From Bolinopsis microptera (lineage: Eukaryota > Ctenophora > Tentaculata > Lobata > Bolinopsidae): DNA of 64,000 bases. Where the stretch lies: contig NC_087079.1 in the NCBI RefSeq assembly GCF_026151205.1, positions 10,654,635 through 10,718,634 of the forward strand. Reading direction: 5' to 3'. Below, one piece after another: positions 11,981 through 24,000 of the stretch. The first letter of the stretch is position 1. Every line of letters starts with the position of its first letter. The position numbers and the translations under genes are program-made. A model generated the notes under the pieces. The model did no database searches. It was not told where the DNA came from and was given only the letters and a program-made list of their open reading frames with translations.

Positions 11981-13123
11981 AGGTGGCTCTATACGGGTCT
12001 TTACAACAACAACTTACTTGTCCTGTCATACGAACCAGAATCCAGCGATGACAAGGAACTATTTCTTCCTGGGCAGCACATAGGAATCTTCCCTAAGAAC
12101 CTGTCGACTGAAAAAGAAAGGGTTGCACGAAGTCTTTCTGATGTTCCGTTCGGCAGTATTCCATTGATACTTGAAGAGAAGATAGCAATCCATGAGCCGT
12201 GGCGACAATGGAATCCAAATTATTCAGGACTGACCATTGACGAATTCCTTGGCACTGTAGCAGACCTCAAAAGAATTCCAGCTAACTTAGATGCCATTTT
12301 TGAGAAAAACATGGTGAATGGTGAGAACGGAAACAAAAACGACATAGCAGAAGGGGAGAACGGAAACAAAACAAGCAAACCAACGGATAACGCAGGCGAA
12401 TTTGACAGTGCAAAGTTCATCGGGGAAATGCCTACAATCAAGAGACGGCTTTTTAGTATAGCCTCTTGTCAAAATGATGGTCACACCGTGAACATTTTGA
12501 TTGCCATGCATGAATTCATGAAAGACGGAAAGACAGTAGGGGGTTTGACCTCTAATTTTGTGAGAAGCGCCTCTCTGGGTGAGAAGATTGAGGGATACTT
12601 CTCCAAGAGTGACGAGCAAATGAGGCTGCCCCAGGACTCAAGCCTTCCTTTGCTCCTTGTGTCGGCTGGATCTGGCTGGGCTCCCTTCCAGTCGTTTGTT
12701 AATGCCAGGGAACGAGATGCCCGTTCAGGTATTAAGACAGGGCCAATTTACATCTTCCACGGCTGCAGATACAAAGAACATGATTTCCTTGGCTCACTGC
12801 TGGAGGATGCTGCTACTGTGCTCAACATAGAGACCTTCAGAGCCTACTCCAGATCTGAGCCCGGTCAAGATGGGAAAACAGCGAGAAAAGCAGGCCCTAA
12901 GATCTTGTTAGAGAAGAAAGGTTATGTCCAAGATCTCATAGCAGAGCAAGGAGAGGTGGTAGCTAGAGTGTCTCGGGATGGTGGTCACATGTACTCGTGT
13001 GGAGGAAGTGGGGTGGTGGCTGGAGTCAGGGATCAACTGGAGACGACTCTGCTGGAGCAAGAGTGTGTTTCACTACAGGAGATGATCTCTAGCAAACGCT
13101 ACCAGGAGGAGAAATTCGGTTGA
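11981..13123 (+). CDS. NOS: Nitric oxide synthase, exon block 2 (FAD/NADPH reductase)
   Basis: This block carries the FAD- and NADPH-binding half of the NOS at 6900. It opens after an AG acceptor (CCCTTAG, ending 11980) in phase 0 with RWLYTGLYNN, then PGQHIGIFPKN (the NOS PGDHxGxxPxN block), RRLFSIAS (the FAD RxYS block, with Phe for Tyr), LLLVSAGSGWAPFQSF (the NADPH GTGIAPF block), FHGCRYKEHDFL and HMYSCGGSGVVAGV (the CGD block, with Gly for Asp). An acidic/Asn-rich linker (GENGNK repeated) precedes the FAD motif. The reading frame ends at KFG-stop (13121-13123), exactly where other NOS proteins have an FG followed by about 30 regulatory residues. The TTCG|GTTGAA there could also be a splice donor to an unseen last exon. 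There are many substitutions but the domain order is intact. Confidence 0.87.
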   Translation, partial: RWLYTGLYNNNLLVLSYEPESSDDKELFLPGQHIGIFPKNLSTEKERVARSLSDVPFGSIPLILEEKIAIHEPWRQWNPNYSGLTIDEFLGTVADLKRIPANLDAIFEKNMVNGENGNKNDIAEGENGNKTSKPTDNAGEFDSAKFIGEMPTIKRRLFSIASCQNDGHTVNILIAMHEFMKDGKTVGGLTSNFVRSASLGEKIEGYFSKSDEQMRLPQDSSLPLLLVSAGSGWAPFQSFVNARERDARSGIKTGPIYIFHGCRYKEHDFLGSLLEDAATVLNIETFRAYSRSEPGQDGKTARKAGPKILLEKKGYVQDLIAEQGEVVARVSRDGGHMYSCGGSGVVAGVRDQLETTLLEQECVSLQEMISSKRYQEEKFG

Positions 13124-13576
13124 ACATTTTACGAACTTTTTATGAAGGTGCATGGACAGTCTTTTCAATAGTTTACCTACCTTTTTTACATTAATAACAG
13201 ATTATGATAGAGATCAACTTCAGCTAGCATGGATTGACAGAATTGCTTTTTAGATATATTAGCAAGTGATACGAGAATGTAAAGTTCGGCGGAATCTTTT
13301 AAGAACTTCTAGGGTCTTCAGATCATGAGAGTGCATGGAAATTATTGAATTTTCAATTAGATTCTTTCAGTTTTAAGATAGTTTCTGATTTTTCTGGATG
13401 AGAATTGGATCTGTGATGACTATTTATAATGAATGTAAGTAAATTACGTTACAGTTCCAATTTGCAAATTTCCGTTCGTTTCGATCTGTACAGAAGATTG
13501 ACCTAATAGTAATCGAGCTCGGAAAATGTATTATGAAGCCAAGTACATAAATCACTACACAGACATAAATTTAATA
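13124..13576 (+). other. NOS 3' flank
   Basis: AT-rich non-coding sequence follows the NOS stop. No ORF or repeat was recognised. It is probably the 3' untranslated region and downstream spacer. No AATAAA signal with a supporting context was identified. Confidence 0.3.
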
Positions 13577-15203
13577 CTGAATTCAGATCTTCACATATTT
13601 TGACAGTGAAAGTTAATTTGCCTAAATTCATGCTAGCATTTTGCAATAACGTGAGCATGGTATATAGTGAAACTGTCATGAACACTAGAAACGTAACACA
13701 ATGAATTATTTTTTACTGGATTACTTTAAGTGTGGTAGAATTAATTTAATCAGTTTTAATACTTTCACCACTACTATACACAAATAACTATGTAAGGCAA
13801 CTTGGTCGTTTACCACCTGACAGTCTATGCAACGTCTATGCAACGTCCGTGCAACAACAAAAGAACCGTCTATGCAACGTCTATGCAACGTCCCTGCACA
13901 ATGAACACTCTATGCACACTCCCTGCACGGTCAGTCTATGCAACGTCTATGCAACGTCTATGCAACGTCTATGCAACGTCCCTGCACAGTACCATATGAA
14001 CACCGGCTACTAGCCGGCTACTAACCGGCTAGTAGCCACTTTTGTAATTACAGCTCCTCAACTTCACATTAACAACCGGCTACTAACCGGCACTTGGAAA
14101 GTGGTCACTAGCCGGCTACTAACCGGCTACTAGCCGGCTAGTGACCACAAAGTGGCTACTAACCGGCTACTAAGCGGTCACTAGCCGGCTATTAGCCGAG
14201 CTCTAAAGCAGACCTACTAGTAGCCGGTTCCAAACCGGCTATGTAAATAAAATATAAATTTATTTAAAAACAAGGGGAGTACTCTCCCCCCTTGAAACAA
14301 ATGCAGAAATGAACAGCACAAAAACTGCTGAGTTCGGGTTAACACTGACTTGTTGATACTTGATTTGGGTCATACCCTCATTTTAAAATTGAAATTACGA
14401 TAGGTAGATGGATATTAAAAAATCATAGTTTGGTATCACTGGATATGATTGTTTTCCGGTTGTTTACTGATACGTTTACAGATACGTTAATACATATACG
14501 TTTCGCGTTAATCATACTGGATTATCAGTGATGAACTAACGTCTATTTTACACATTTGTTCATTAAATATCTCTCAAATTACAAATAGGAAACTGCTCAA
14601 TTAGACTACAATGAGACAAGATACGATGTTGTTTACAGTGCAAAATCAGTTCAAACTTCACTAATATTTGTCACGTGTTCTTTAAATTGTGTCTTCCAAC
14701 AACCAGTCAATCATACCACAAGACAGAAGGAGGATCAGCTGGCAATACTTAATGAGAAGAGTATCCTCGTCACGAGCAAATTGTGTGCAGCTATTTATAT
14801 AATATATAAACATAAAACAATACATCAGTATGTGAGTAATTGAATTCAGCAATTCACATGATATAATGACAGTGAAAATAAATTTGCCTATATTGAACTT
14901 GGCGCGATTACAATGGCGTGATCGTGCCGTAACGTGAAACAGTCATGAACAGAAGTAACGAAACACAATGAATTATTTTTAACTGGATTACTTTAAGTGT
15001 GGTAGAGTTAATCTAATCAGTTTTAATACTTACACCACTACTATACACAAATAATTATATAAATAAAATATAAATTTATTTAAAAACAAGGGGAGAACTC
15101 TCCCCCCTTGAAACAAATGCAGAAATAAACAGCACAAAAAACACTGCTGAGTTCGGGTTAACACTGACTTGTTAACTCTTCAAGATTCTGGGTCATACCC
15201 TCG
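13577..15203 (+). repeat. Direct segmental duplication (two diverged copies)
   Basis: Copy 1 (13577-13795 plus 14247 to about 14390) and copy 2 (about 14840-15203) share the same order of landmarks: TGACAGTGAA, CACAATGAATTATTTTT, ACTGGATTACTTTAAGTGTG, CACCACTACTATACACAAATA, TATAAATTTATTTAAAAACA, a GGGGAG/CTCTCCCC hairpin, and GAGTTCGGGTTAACACTGAC. Copy 1 is split by the minisatellite insertion at 13796-14238, while copy 2 keeps the uninterrupted site. The shared unit may be a repeat family of its own, since a related AAAGGGAGCAATCTCCCCTCTT hairpin recurs near 17865-17886. No coding capacity was seen. Confidence 0.75.
13796..14238. mobile_element. 443-bp minisatellite insertion flanked by 8-bp CTATGTAA duplication
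   Basis: The insert is bordered by CTATGTAA at 13788-13795 and 14239-14246. The paralogous copy near 15055 has a single TTATATAA at the matching place, so the pre-insertion state is visible. Inside are two arrays: an 11-bp unit TCTATGCAACG with variants (about 13823-13990), and a unit based on CCGGCTACTA / CCGGCTAGTA (about 14005-14238) that is partly self-complementary and would fold into many small hairpins. No transposase and no clear terminal inverted repeats were found. Eight-base duplications are typical of hAT-type transposition, but the class is not proved. Confidence 0.65.
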
Positions 15204-15315
15204 CTCATTATTAAATCCACCTTTCAAAGTATAAGGATCAGAATTGTTAGTCTAATCTGCTTTTTTTTATTTAATGCGTTTGTGTCAGTCATATTTCGTG
15301 CATTCTCCAACTTAA

Positions 15316-16534
15316 GGGGGGGTTCAGCCTGATTTTTTTGTGAAACTTGGTTTCGAGATAGCAGTTGACCAACAAACTACGACTGGTGACTGAACTTTTG
15401 AGGGGGTCCCGGACCCCAACCGCCAAACGGTGCCCGCGGGGCAGCCACGCCCATATTTGGTCCAAATTAGGCCCAATTTAACCAAATACCCTGAACATGC
15501 CCAAAATCCAGATTTTAGGTGCTTTACTTGTAGCTAGTGGTCCTCTGAACTCGTATATGAATTTTCATCAAGATTGGACAAAAAATGATTATCAGCTCAA
15601 TATCTACCTAACTATGGATTCTGTATTCAAATAATTGCAAAAAATGAACAAAATCGCCCATATCTCAGTTCGCGATATTTGCAAAACTGACTTCGCTCAA
15701 AACAATAGAACTCAATAGGGTTTCAATATTTTTTCATGAAATTTTCAGAATCAACGTAGAATCGCCTCATGACCTTAAGTTTTGTATTGGAATTTTGAGT
15801 TAGGCCTTTAAAAAAATTTGGCGGCCAAATTCTGAAAAATGCCCGGCAAATTTCAGAATTTGGCCGCCAAATTTTTTAAAAGGCCTAACTCAAAATTCCA
15901 ATACAAAACTTAAGGTCATGAGGCGATTCTACGTTGATTCTGAAAATTTCATGAAAAAATATTGAAACCCTATTGAGTTCTATTATTATTATATTGTTTT
16001 GAGCGAAGTCAGTTTTGCAAATATCGCGAACTGAGATATGGGCGATTTTGTTCATTTTTTGCAATTATTTGAATACAGAATCCATAGTTAGGTAGATATT
16101 GAGCTGATAATCATAGAGAATGTGTAGTATAGGCTTACCTTCCATATAAAGTTGGTTTCATTCAAAAATATTGATATTTGATCAATTTATGGGCCAAAAT
16201 CGATCAAATTTGGTGCGTATGCCCAAATATGGTCATATGGTTTTTGGCTCATAACTCAGTCATTTTTTGTCCAATCTTGATGAAAATTCATATACGAGTT
16301 CAGGGGATCACTAGCTACAAGTAAAGCACCTAAAATCTGGACTTTGGGCATGTTCAGGGTATTTGGCTAAATTGGGCCTAATTTGGACCAAATATGGGCG
16401 TGGCTGCCCCGCGGGCACCGTTTGGCGGTTGGGGTCCGGGATCCCCTCAAAAGTTCGGTCACCGGTCCTAGTTTGTTGGTCAACTACTATCTCGAAACCA
16501 AGGTTCACAAAAAAATCAGGCTGAACCCCCCGCC
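15316..16534. mobile_element. 1.2-kb foldback element, TTAA target duplication
   Basis: The sequence is nearly one continuous palindrome. It starts GGGGGGGTTCAGCCTGA at 15316 and ends with TCAGGCTGAACCCCCCGCC at 16534, with TTAA at 15312-15315 and 16535-16538. The two arms meet near 15845 (TTTGGCGGCCAAATTCTG against CAGAATTTGGCCGCCAAA) with almost no loop. Arm identity is very high over about 520 bp. The right arm has about 145 bp (near 16107-16256) that the left arm lacks. ORFs in the arms (for example minus 16311-16628) match no family. A non-autonomous DNA transposon is the best reading. Confidence 0.8.
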
Positions 16535-18090
16535 TTAAATTGATTGTCATCTCCAAGCAGAGGCAACATGTAGATTGTAGGTGGGGTAATATTTTGTAAA
16601 TAGTGCGATCCCGCACCGCACTGGCCAAAACCTTTTGTGTGCGGCAAATTTGGAGCTAAAACTTACTGCAATTAAATTCGCCACATTTACAGCCTTTAAG
16701 TTCTCTCAGGTACAGGTTGGATTATTCAACAACGTAGAATACAATGTTGCCGTACACAATTGTATTTGTTAACAACACAATTAATTTATAAGGTGCCTTA
16801 AACTGAGCTTCCTAAGAATACAAGATGTATTAACCTACAGAATTATCCTCATTGAAGGTTTTACAATTAAACGAGCAGGATGGCTGAGGCTAGTTAGTAG
16901 TTGAGCTGGTTATGAGCGAATTCAATATTATAACTTTACAATAAGATTCCTACACATTGTGTGTAATGTGTATATTGTATTAGCGACTAACGCGACTAAA
17001 TAAAGGGACTCAATTTCAAATTTCAATATGTTGATTGTTGAGGGATCGCGATCCAGCTTGATAAGTTGTTCATTTGCCAAGATTCACTCTCTTTTGTAAC
17101 AAAAGATATATTTCATATCGATAGTATGAAAATCTATGCATTATCAACGTAACTTGCTACCTGATAATAATAATAATGAACTTTCTGTACAATATGTTTT
17201 TCTTGATTTAAAAAAGTAATTCTAAAACGTGTGACCCTAGATATGATCGAATGTCGATCTTATCTCATTGTACACAGCGATACCAAATTGAAGTACACAA
17301 ATCTGATAAAACGAATTACGGCCGATCGCGTGCAAAAACGTGCGGTGAAAGGTCAATAGTGCGATTCTGCACCAACCACACTTGTCATGTTGCATCTGTC
17401 TCAAAGTGGTCAGACAGCGTATTAAGGTATGATAAGATATACTTTACCGTACGGGCCAAAGCCCAAATATCATGTACAATCGCATCTGCAGTTCGATACT
17501 AGAAATTATGTCAATTACACCTCATTTCTAAATCGCTGATTCTCCTGATTTATTTCACTATGCATTAATGTAACGTAAATATATTATTATATTAGTCTAG
17601 AAATCTTCAATCTGGCAGTGAAGTCTATTAAAGTCAGACTGGTGAGGTGTTCACTTCATTAGATGACACGCATTGAGCAACTATTCAAACTCAAGTTAAT
17701 ATTTTAAACCGGAACATTTGAATAAAACTGATACAAACATTTTTGGGCTTACGCTATATTTAATTTAAATTTAAATTTAAAATTTATTTATTTGTGGCGT
17801 TTGTTCTAAATAAACAAATTATTTAAATTTATTTAAATTGTTGTTTATTTATTTATTTTTCGATAAAGGGAGCAATCTCCCCTCTTTGAATTACAATAAA
17901 AAATAGAACAATTTGGCAGCGATTCGAAAGGTTTTATCGTTTGTATGGAAGTTAGAGAGTTAGAGTGAATGAATGAACAAATCTTGACTATTGAATGGAA
18001 TGTGGGATAAATTCAATTAACTTAACAACTATAAATCAATTCCATAAAATAATGACGTCATGAACAACACAACGGAGCTAAAAGACCTAC
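16535..18090. other. Spacer between the foldback element and the Kelch gene
   Basis: No gene was recognised. It was searched on the minus strand for a sixth Kelch blade exon and none was seen. An AT-rich, repetitive TTTAAATTTAAATTTAAA stretch and a GGGAG/CTCCC hairpin lie at about 17758-17890, resembling the hairpin in the 13577-15203 duplication. The weak ORF at 17251-17502 has no motif. Confidence 0.3.
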
Positions 18091-21000
18091 CCTCCGACTG
18101 CGTACAAGCACCCGTCCAGTACTCCAACACCCACAAACCCTCTCCTGGTATTCATGGAGACTACAGCAGTCCAGATATCCTGCACCGGATCATATCTCTC
18201 GACAGAGTTGAAGTACTGAGCACCGTTCCGTCCGCCTGTGGGAACACATTGTTGGAGGATGGGGGTCAGGACTCTACGCCGTAGAGTCCCAGACCCGGGG
18301 AAAGGGGATGATTTCTGTGAAATTTCTATAATAATATGAAGGATTTCGGGGAGTAAGGATGTCGGGGAGTAAATTTTCAAACTTTTAGCTGCCCCAGGTT
18401 GCTAATGACGGTAATAAGCACGGGTACGGGACATGTGGCAAGAGCTCAACCAGTGCATGTCCCACGTGTCACACCAAACGTGCACAACCATCGGTCATTT
18501 GGCAACCATCCAGTAACGAAAAGGGGGAAATAATTACGATCATTATGCAATAAATGAGTGTGTACTGTTGCCATGTACTACGAGTACAAAGTTACATTTG
18601 ACACATTGTACACGAAATAATAATAATGTATGCTGTTTGATATCATGAGACGCTATATAATAGTGATAATATATTATCAAGTGTCGGGGTGAAAGACACT
18701 GGAAATGTGATATGTTTATTTTAATTCTTAGATTTATTAATTCTTAGATTTCAACAGAATTATGCATAGTTGACATAGTGTTTTAACATAACAAAAGGGA
18801 AACACCCAACTGTGTTGTTGTCAATGAAAACGTAGTAATTATAAAATTTCCAAAATTAGATGGCTGACATAAACTTTAAATACATACGATAAAACACATA
18901 ATAAATCTATAAAAAATTTCGAGTTGAATGCGTAAAGTGTACTGCCCAAATTTGCAAAAAGGAAGCAAGTGACATTTTTGAAAATATGGAGTTCTATACA
19001 CCGTTGGAAAGGTCTCGCTGAGCTCTATTTCACTAACTTAGTCTTATTAACAGCAGATGTAACTAAAATTTCAAAGTGGGAAGTATCTACACGATTTTCA
19101 CCATTCTTAGCAGTATTTGATCACTCACGATAATCAAAAAGGAAGTAACTGCAAAGATATTTCCTTTTTGCATATTTCCAGTACTTGCTTCCTTTTTGCG
19201 TGTTTTTGGCATTGTTACTTCCTAATTGCAGATTTTCAACTAAAGATACTTCCTTTTTTGCATAATCTCATCTCAAGATACTTCCTTATTGCAGATTTTA
19301 ACCTTGAGATTACTAATTTGGCATAGTGCCATCCTGCAGATACTTCCTAATTACCAAACAGGGTGAACAGTAAATGTCAAAGGAGGAGGACTGAGGAGAA
19401 CTGAGGAGGAGGGGGAGGAGGAGGAGGAGTAAAACTGAGGAGGACTGAGGAGAAGGAGGAGGAAGACTGAGGAGGAGGACTGAAGAGGGGGACTGAGGAA
19501 GAGGAGGGGAGGCGGAGGAGGATTGAGGAGGATGACTGATGACTGGTGAGGAATGATGAGGAGGGGAAGGAGGTGGATGAGGAGGATGAGGAGGACTAAG
19601 GAGGAGGAGGAGAAGGAGGAATGGTGAAGAGGATTGATGAGGAGAAGGACTGATGAGGAGGAGGAGGAGGACTGAGGAGTAGGAGTAGGAGGATGACTGA
19701 GGAGGGGAGGAGGAAGAGGACTGAAGAGGATCAGGATGACCCAGGAGGAGGACCGAGGAGGAGGAGGAGGCTGAGGACTGAGGAGAATGGCTGAGGAGGA
19801 GGAGGACTGGGGAGGAGGAGGACTGAGAAGGAGGACTGAGGAGGACTGAGGAGGAGGAGGACTAAGGAGAAGGATGAGGAGGAGGACTGAGAACTGAAGA
19901 GGAAGAGAAGGAGGATGAAAAGGAGGAGGACTGAGGATCAGGAGGAGGGGGAGGAGAAGGATGGGAGGAGGAGGAGGAGGAGGACTGACGAGGACTGAGG
20001 AGGATTTGGCATAGTGCCATCCTGCAGATACTTCCTAATTACCAAACAGGGTGAACAGTAAATGTCAAAGGAGGAGGACTGAGGAGAACTGAGGAGGAGG
20101 GGGAGGAGGAGGAGGAGTAAAACTGAGGAGGACTGAGGAGAAGGAGGAGGAAGACTGAGGAGGAGGACTGAAGAGGGGGACTGAGGAAGAGGAGGGGAGG
20201 CGGAGGAGGACTGAGGAGGATGACTGATGAGGAATGATGAGAAGGGGAAGGAGGTGGAGGAGAACTGAGGAGTAGCTCGGACTGAGGAGTAGGAGTAGGA
20301 GGATGACTGAAGAGGGGAGGAGGAAGAAGACTGAGGAGGATCAGGATGACCCAGGAGGAGGACCCAGGAGGAGGAGGAGGAGGACCCAGGAGGAGGACCC
20401 AGGAGGTTAACTTCAGAAAAGTTACCCTAGACGATTCTAAATGTATTCAAACAAAATTTAAAGCATGATGCAGTCAGCTGAACGTCAGAAACGGGTCTAG
20501 TTTACATGCTTTTATCTCAAAACGATGATTTTGCAGATACTTCCTTCTTGCAAAAAGGGGCAGTGTAGTCCAACATATTTTATAAGTATCGTATTTTTGT
20601 TTGAATAAATTTGTTTGAATAAATTTGTTTTAATAAATTTGTTTGAATAAATTTGTTTGAATAAATTTGTTTGAATAAATTTGTTTGAATAAATTTGTTT
20701 GAATAAATTTGTTTGAATAAATTTGTTTGAATAAATTTGTTTGAATAAATTTGTTTGAATAAATTTGTTTGAATAAATTTGTTTGAATAAATTTGTTTGA
20801 ATAAATTTGTTTGAATAAATTTTTGTTTGAATAAATTATCTTATTCCAATAATATTATATTATATATGGAATAAGTGAACTTGTTACTAAAAATAGAACT
20901 CTCAACGTACCGACAGCGAACAAGTAGTTGTCCACGACTCCAACGCCCAGGTAGCTGCGCATGCACGTCATGGGCGCGCAGCGTGTCCAAACCTCTAACT

Positions 21001-24000
21001 CAGGGTTGTAGGACTCCACTGTATTAGTGCACGAGGAACACGTTAACTCGTACCTAGGGGGGTGATGTTGTTATTTTAAATTGATAATTGAGATCATTGG
21101 AAATAACACCCTTGCTCTTGTTTTTTATGTGTATTTTAATTCGTAGCTCCGTTCTGTTTGCTCAATCTCTCAATGCTAATGCATCAAGCACCTATTTTAG
21201 GTAAGAGCACTAAAGTTTTCAAGTATTTTGTAATATCGATCTATAGTTGATATTCAAAATCATTTTCAGTTGACATTCTGTGTTGAATCAAGAAGCTATG
21301 TGAACCTTTTAAACATTTTGATGTAATATCTATTATTAAAGTATTAATATGCGAAATGTTACGAATCAATACAACAGGTTTAAACTTGATGAAGTAGTAT
21401 AATATCTGACTGATCTGCGTGAATAAACATTTCCCTGTGCTCATTTGGTATAAATACATTCAAAACATGTCTTCAGTGTTATTTGCGAAGCAATTAAACT
21501 AATAACCCTGAAAATAAAAGTAATCATCTAATGATTTGGATGGTATAAATTAACTAATTAACTAATTAACTAATTAACTAATTAACAACTTACTCTAACA
21601 CGATTATTACATAGCCTTTTATTTACTATATTACACAAGCTAGAGAGTAGAGAGGCATTGTTAATGTATTATGTTGTTGAGTACACACACAAACAACACA
21701 TTGTACCACTATAACAGTTAGTGTAACATGTATAATATGGCCAGGTGCACAACCACTATTATCCAAGGTGCACTAATGTGAGCGATAGCTTATGTTATAA
21801 TATTGCACGGCGCACGCCTACACTATTCCACCTAGTTAAACTATACTACTAATATAGATGTATGTGCGTTTATAAAGAGTGAAATGCATGATTGCTGCTT
21901 ATTGATCCATGACGGACTCTTTTATACTTTCATACGAACTCTTGGCAGGCAACCCACAAGGCCATGAGGCTATTACACACTATTACACACAATTACACAC
22001 AATTACACCGCACTGTGAACGTGTTAAGATTAGAGATCAAAACTTCAAAATCAACACTATAAATCTCGCCGTAGCAAAATTCTGTTTCATCATTCTCAAA
22101 AACCAGACAATATTGAAGCAGTTGAAAAAGAGCTAATTTGTCCACTGACCCTCCAATAGCGTAGAGAAGGTCCCCAATAACAGCAACAGCTACCCCACCC
22201 CTTTGCATAGTCATGGGTGGTATGGGGGTCCAAACCCCCGTCTCTGGATCGTAACACTCCGCTGTTGCTAGGCAACTCGTCCCGTCCCGTCCACCTACTG
22301 CGTACAACTTACCTGTTAATTGTGTTAATTTAGTGAAGTTAGTGTTGACTAAAGGTTATTTATCCAGAGGTCTTTACATTCTACATACAAATTGTAATGT
22401 TAGGAAGGGTAATCAATTTAGCTCACTCTGTAAACTGCAGATAATATAATATACTGATATTATTATATGAGGTGAAGTATACAGTATACACAATACACAC
22501 TGACGCACAGTGTCATTGTAGTACATATTGTATATCCAAAACATTGAGATCATAATTATTAGAAATAGTAATATAATATGTATCAAGTGCAGCTCATCCG
22601 AGATTTTACAATTTAACAAAAGCTGTTCTTTCGGCGGACTTTCGATTACATTTTGCAAGATAGAACGATGGTCAAGTTTTAAAATTTTAATGGACGATGT
22701 TACGAAATACGACGCTTTACAGAACAGTCAACGGTCTGTCTGACGTCACATTACGTCAAAAAAATCTCTCTTTTTCTACTAAATTTTTATCAAATTATTA
22801 CGATATAAATGACTATGAATACGAATATGATTATCTTTTTGACAATAACGATTGTAATTCAAAAATTATAATCTATAACTCTTGTAACTCATGACGTCAC
22901 ATTACCTCCAATAACTCCCACACCCGTAGTGCTCCTACACACGCTCATTGGTGCAACCAGTGTCCACTCGTTCTTCTCAGGGTCGTACCTCTCTACAGAG
23001 CTCAGACGTGATGTTACACTAAACCCTCCTGAAATGAACCACATGTTTATAATGTGTTTATAATGTGTTTATAATGTGTTTATAATGTGTTTATAATGTG
23101 TTTATAATGTGTTTATAAATGTTTATAAATGTTTATAAAGTTATAATGTGTTCAAGCACTATCTCTTAGTGGAATAAATGATTTAAATGGTAAATCCAAT
23201 GGTACTGGTACTGGAACACGGTTGTTAAAATTGATCGTGCGTAGTGTAACCACGACTAAATTCTTGTTTGTGTGGGCGGTGCAAGATTTGGAATATTGGA
23301 GGTATCAATAACATAACAGTCGCTTTTGAATTGATTGAGACTTCCACCTATTATAGTAAGAGATGGAAGTGACTATAACCACTCGTATTCAGAGTTAAGC
23401 AATTTACAGGTAAGATTGGCGGATTATTTCACTTACCCACTGCATAAAGGTAACCGTTGAGGAAAGCAACGCCGACTGAGCTACGTTTGACAGTAAGTTT
23501 AGCAAGGGGTCTCCAGGCGTTGTTCTTAGCTGAGTAACTCTCTACTGTATCCCTAACTGTGGGGTTTTTACCTCCTACCTGGGGGGAGACGTCACTTGAG
23601 ACAAGATGGGGAATGAGCCCCTTCAAGATGGCTGGGGAATAGTGGGGATAGATATATTAGATATAATACAATAGATATATTTGATAACTTATCTTATCAT
23701 GAGTACGATACAAATTGTAACCAGGAAGTTGATTATACATATTACACGGTGTGGTCTTGAATAAACGCAGTGTGAAAATTAATTAATTAATTACTTTTTA
23801 AATTGGGAATTGCGTGAATATCAAGTGTAACATCCCCGTCTTTTAGTTTAAGTTTTGATACCAAATGTGGAAAATGCACCGATCAATAACAGATGCAAAG
23901 ACAAGCCACAACAAACAAAGACAAACCACGACAAACAAAGACAAACCACGACAAACAAAGACAAACCACGACAAACAAAGACAAACCACGACAAGAGAGG

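Noticed and set aside
13802-14238. CRISPR-like array of short repeats
   Set aside because: Units are contiguous tandem repeats without unique spacers and the genome is animal; treated as a minisatellite insertion.
16311-16628. 105-codon minus ORF with a basic, Arg/Pro-rich product
   Set aside because: Lies mostly in the arm of the 15316-16534 foldback; no domain.
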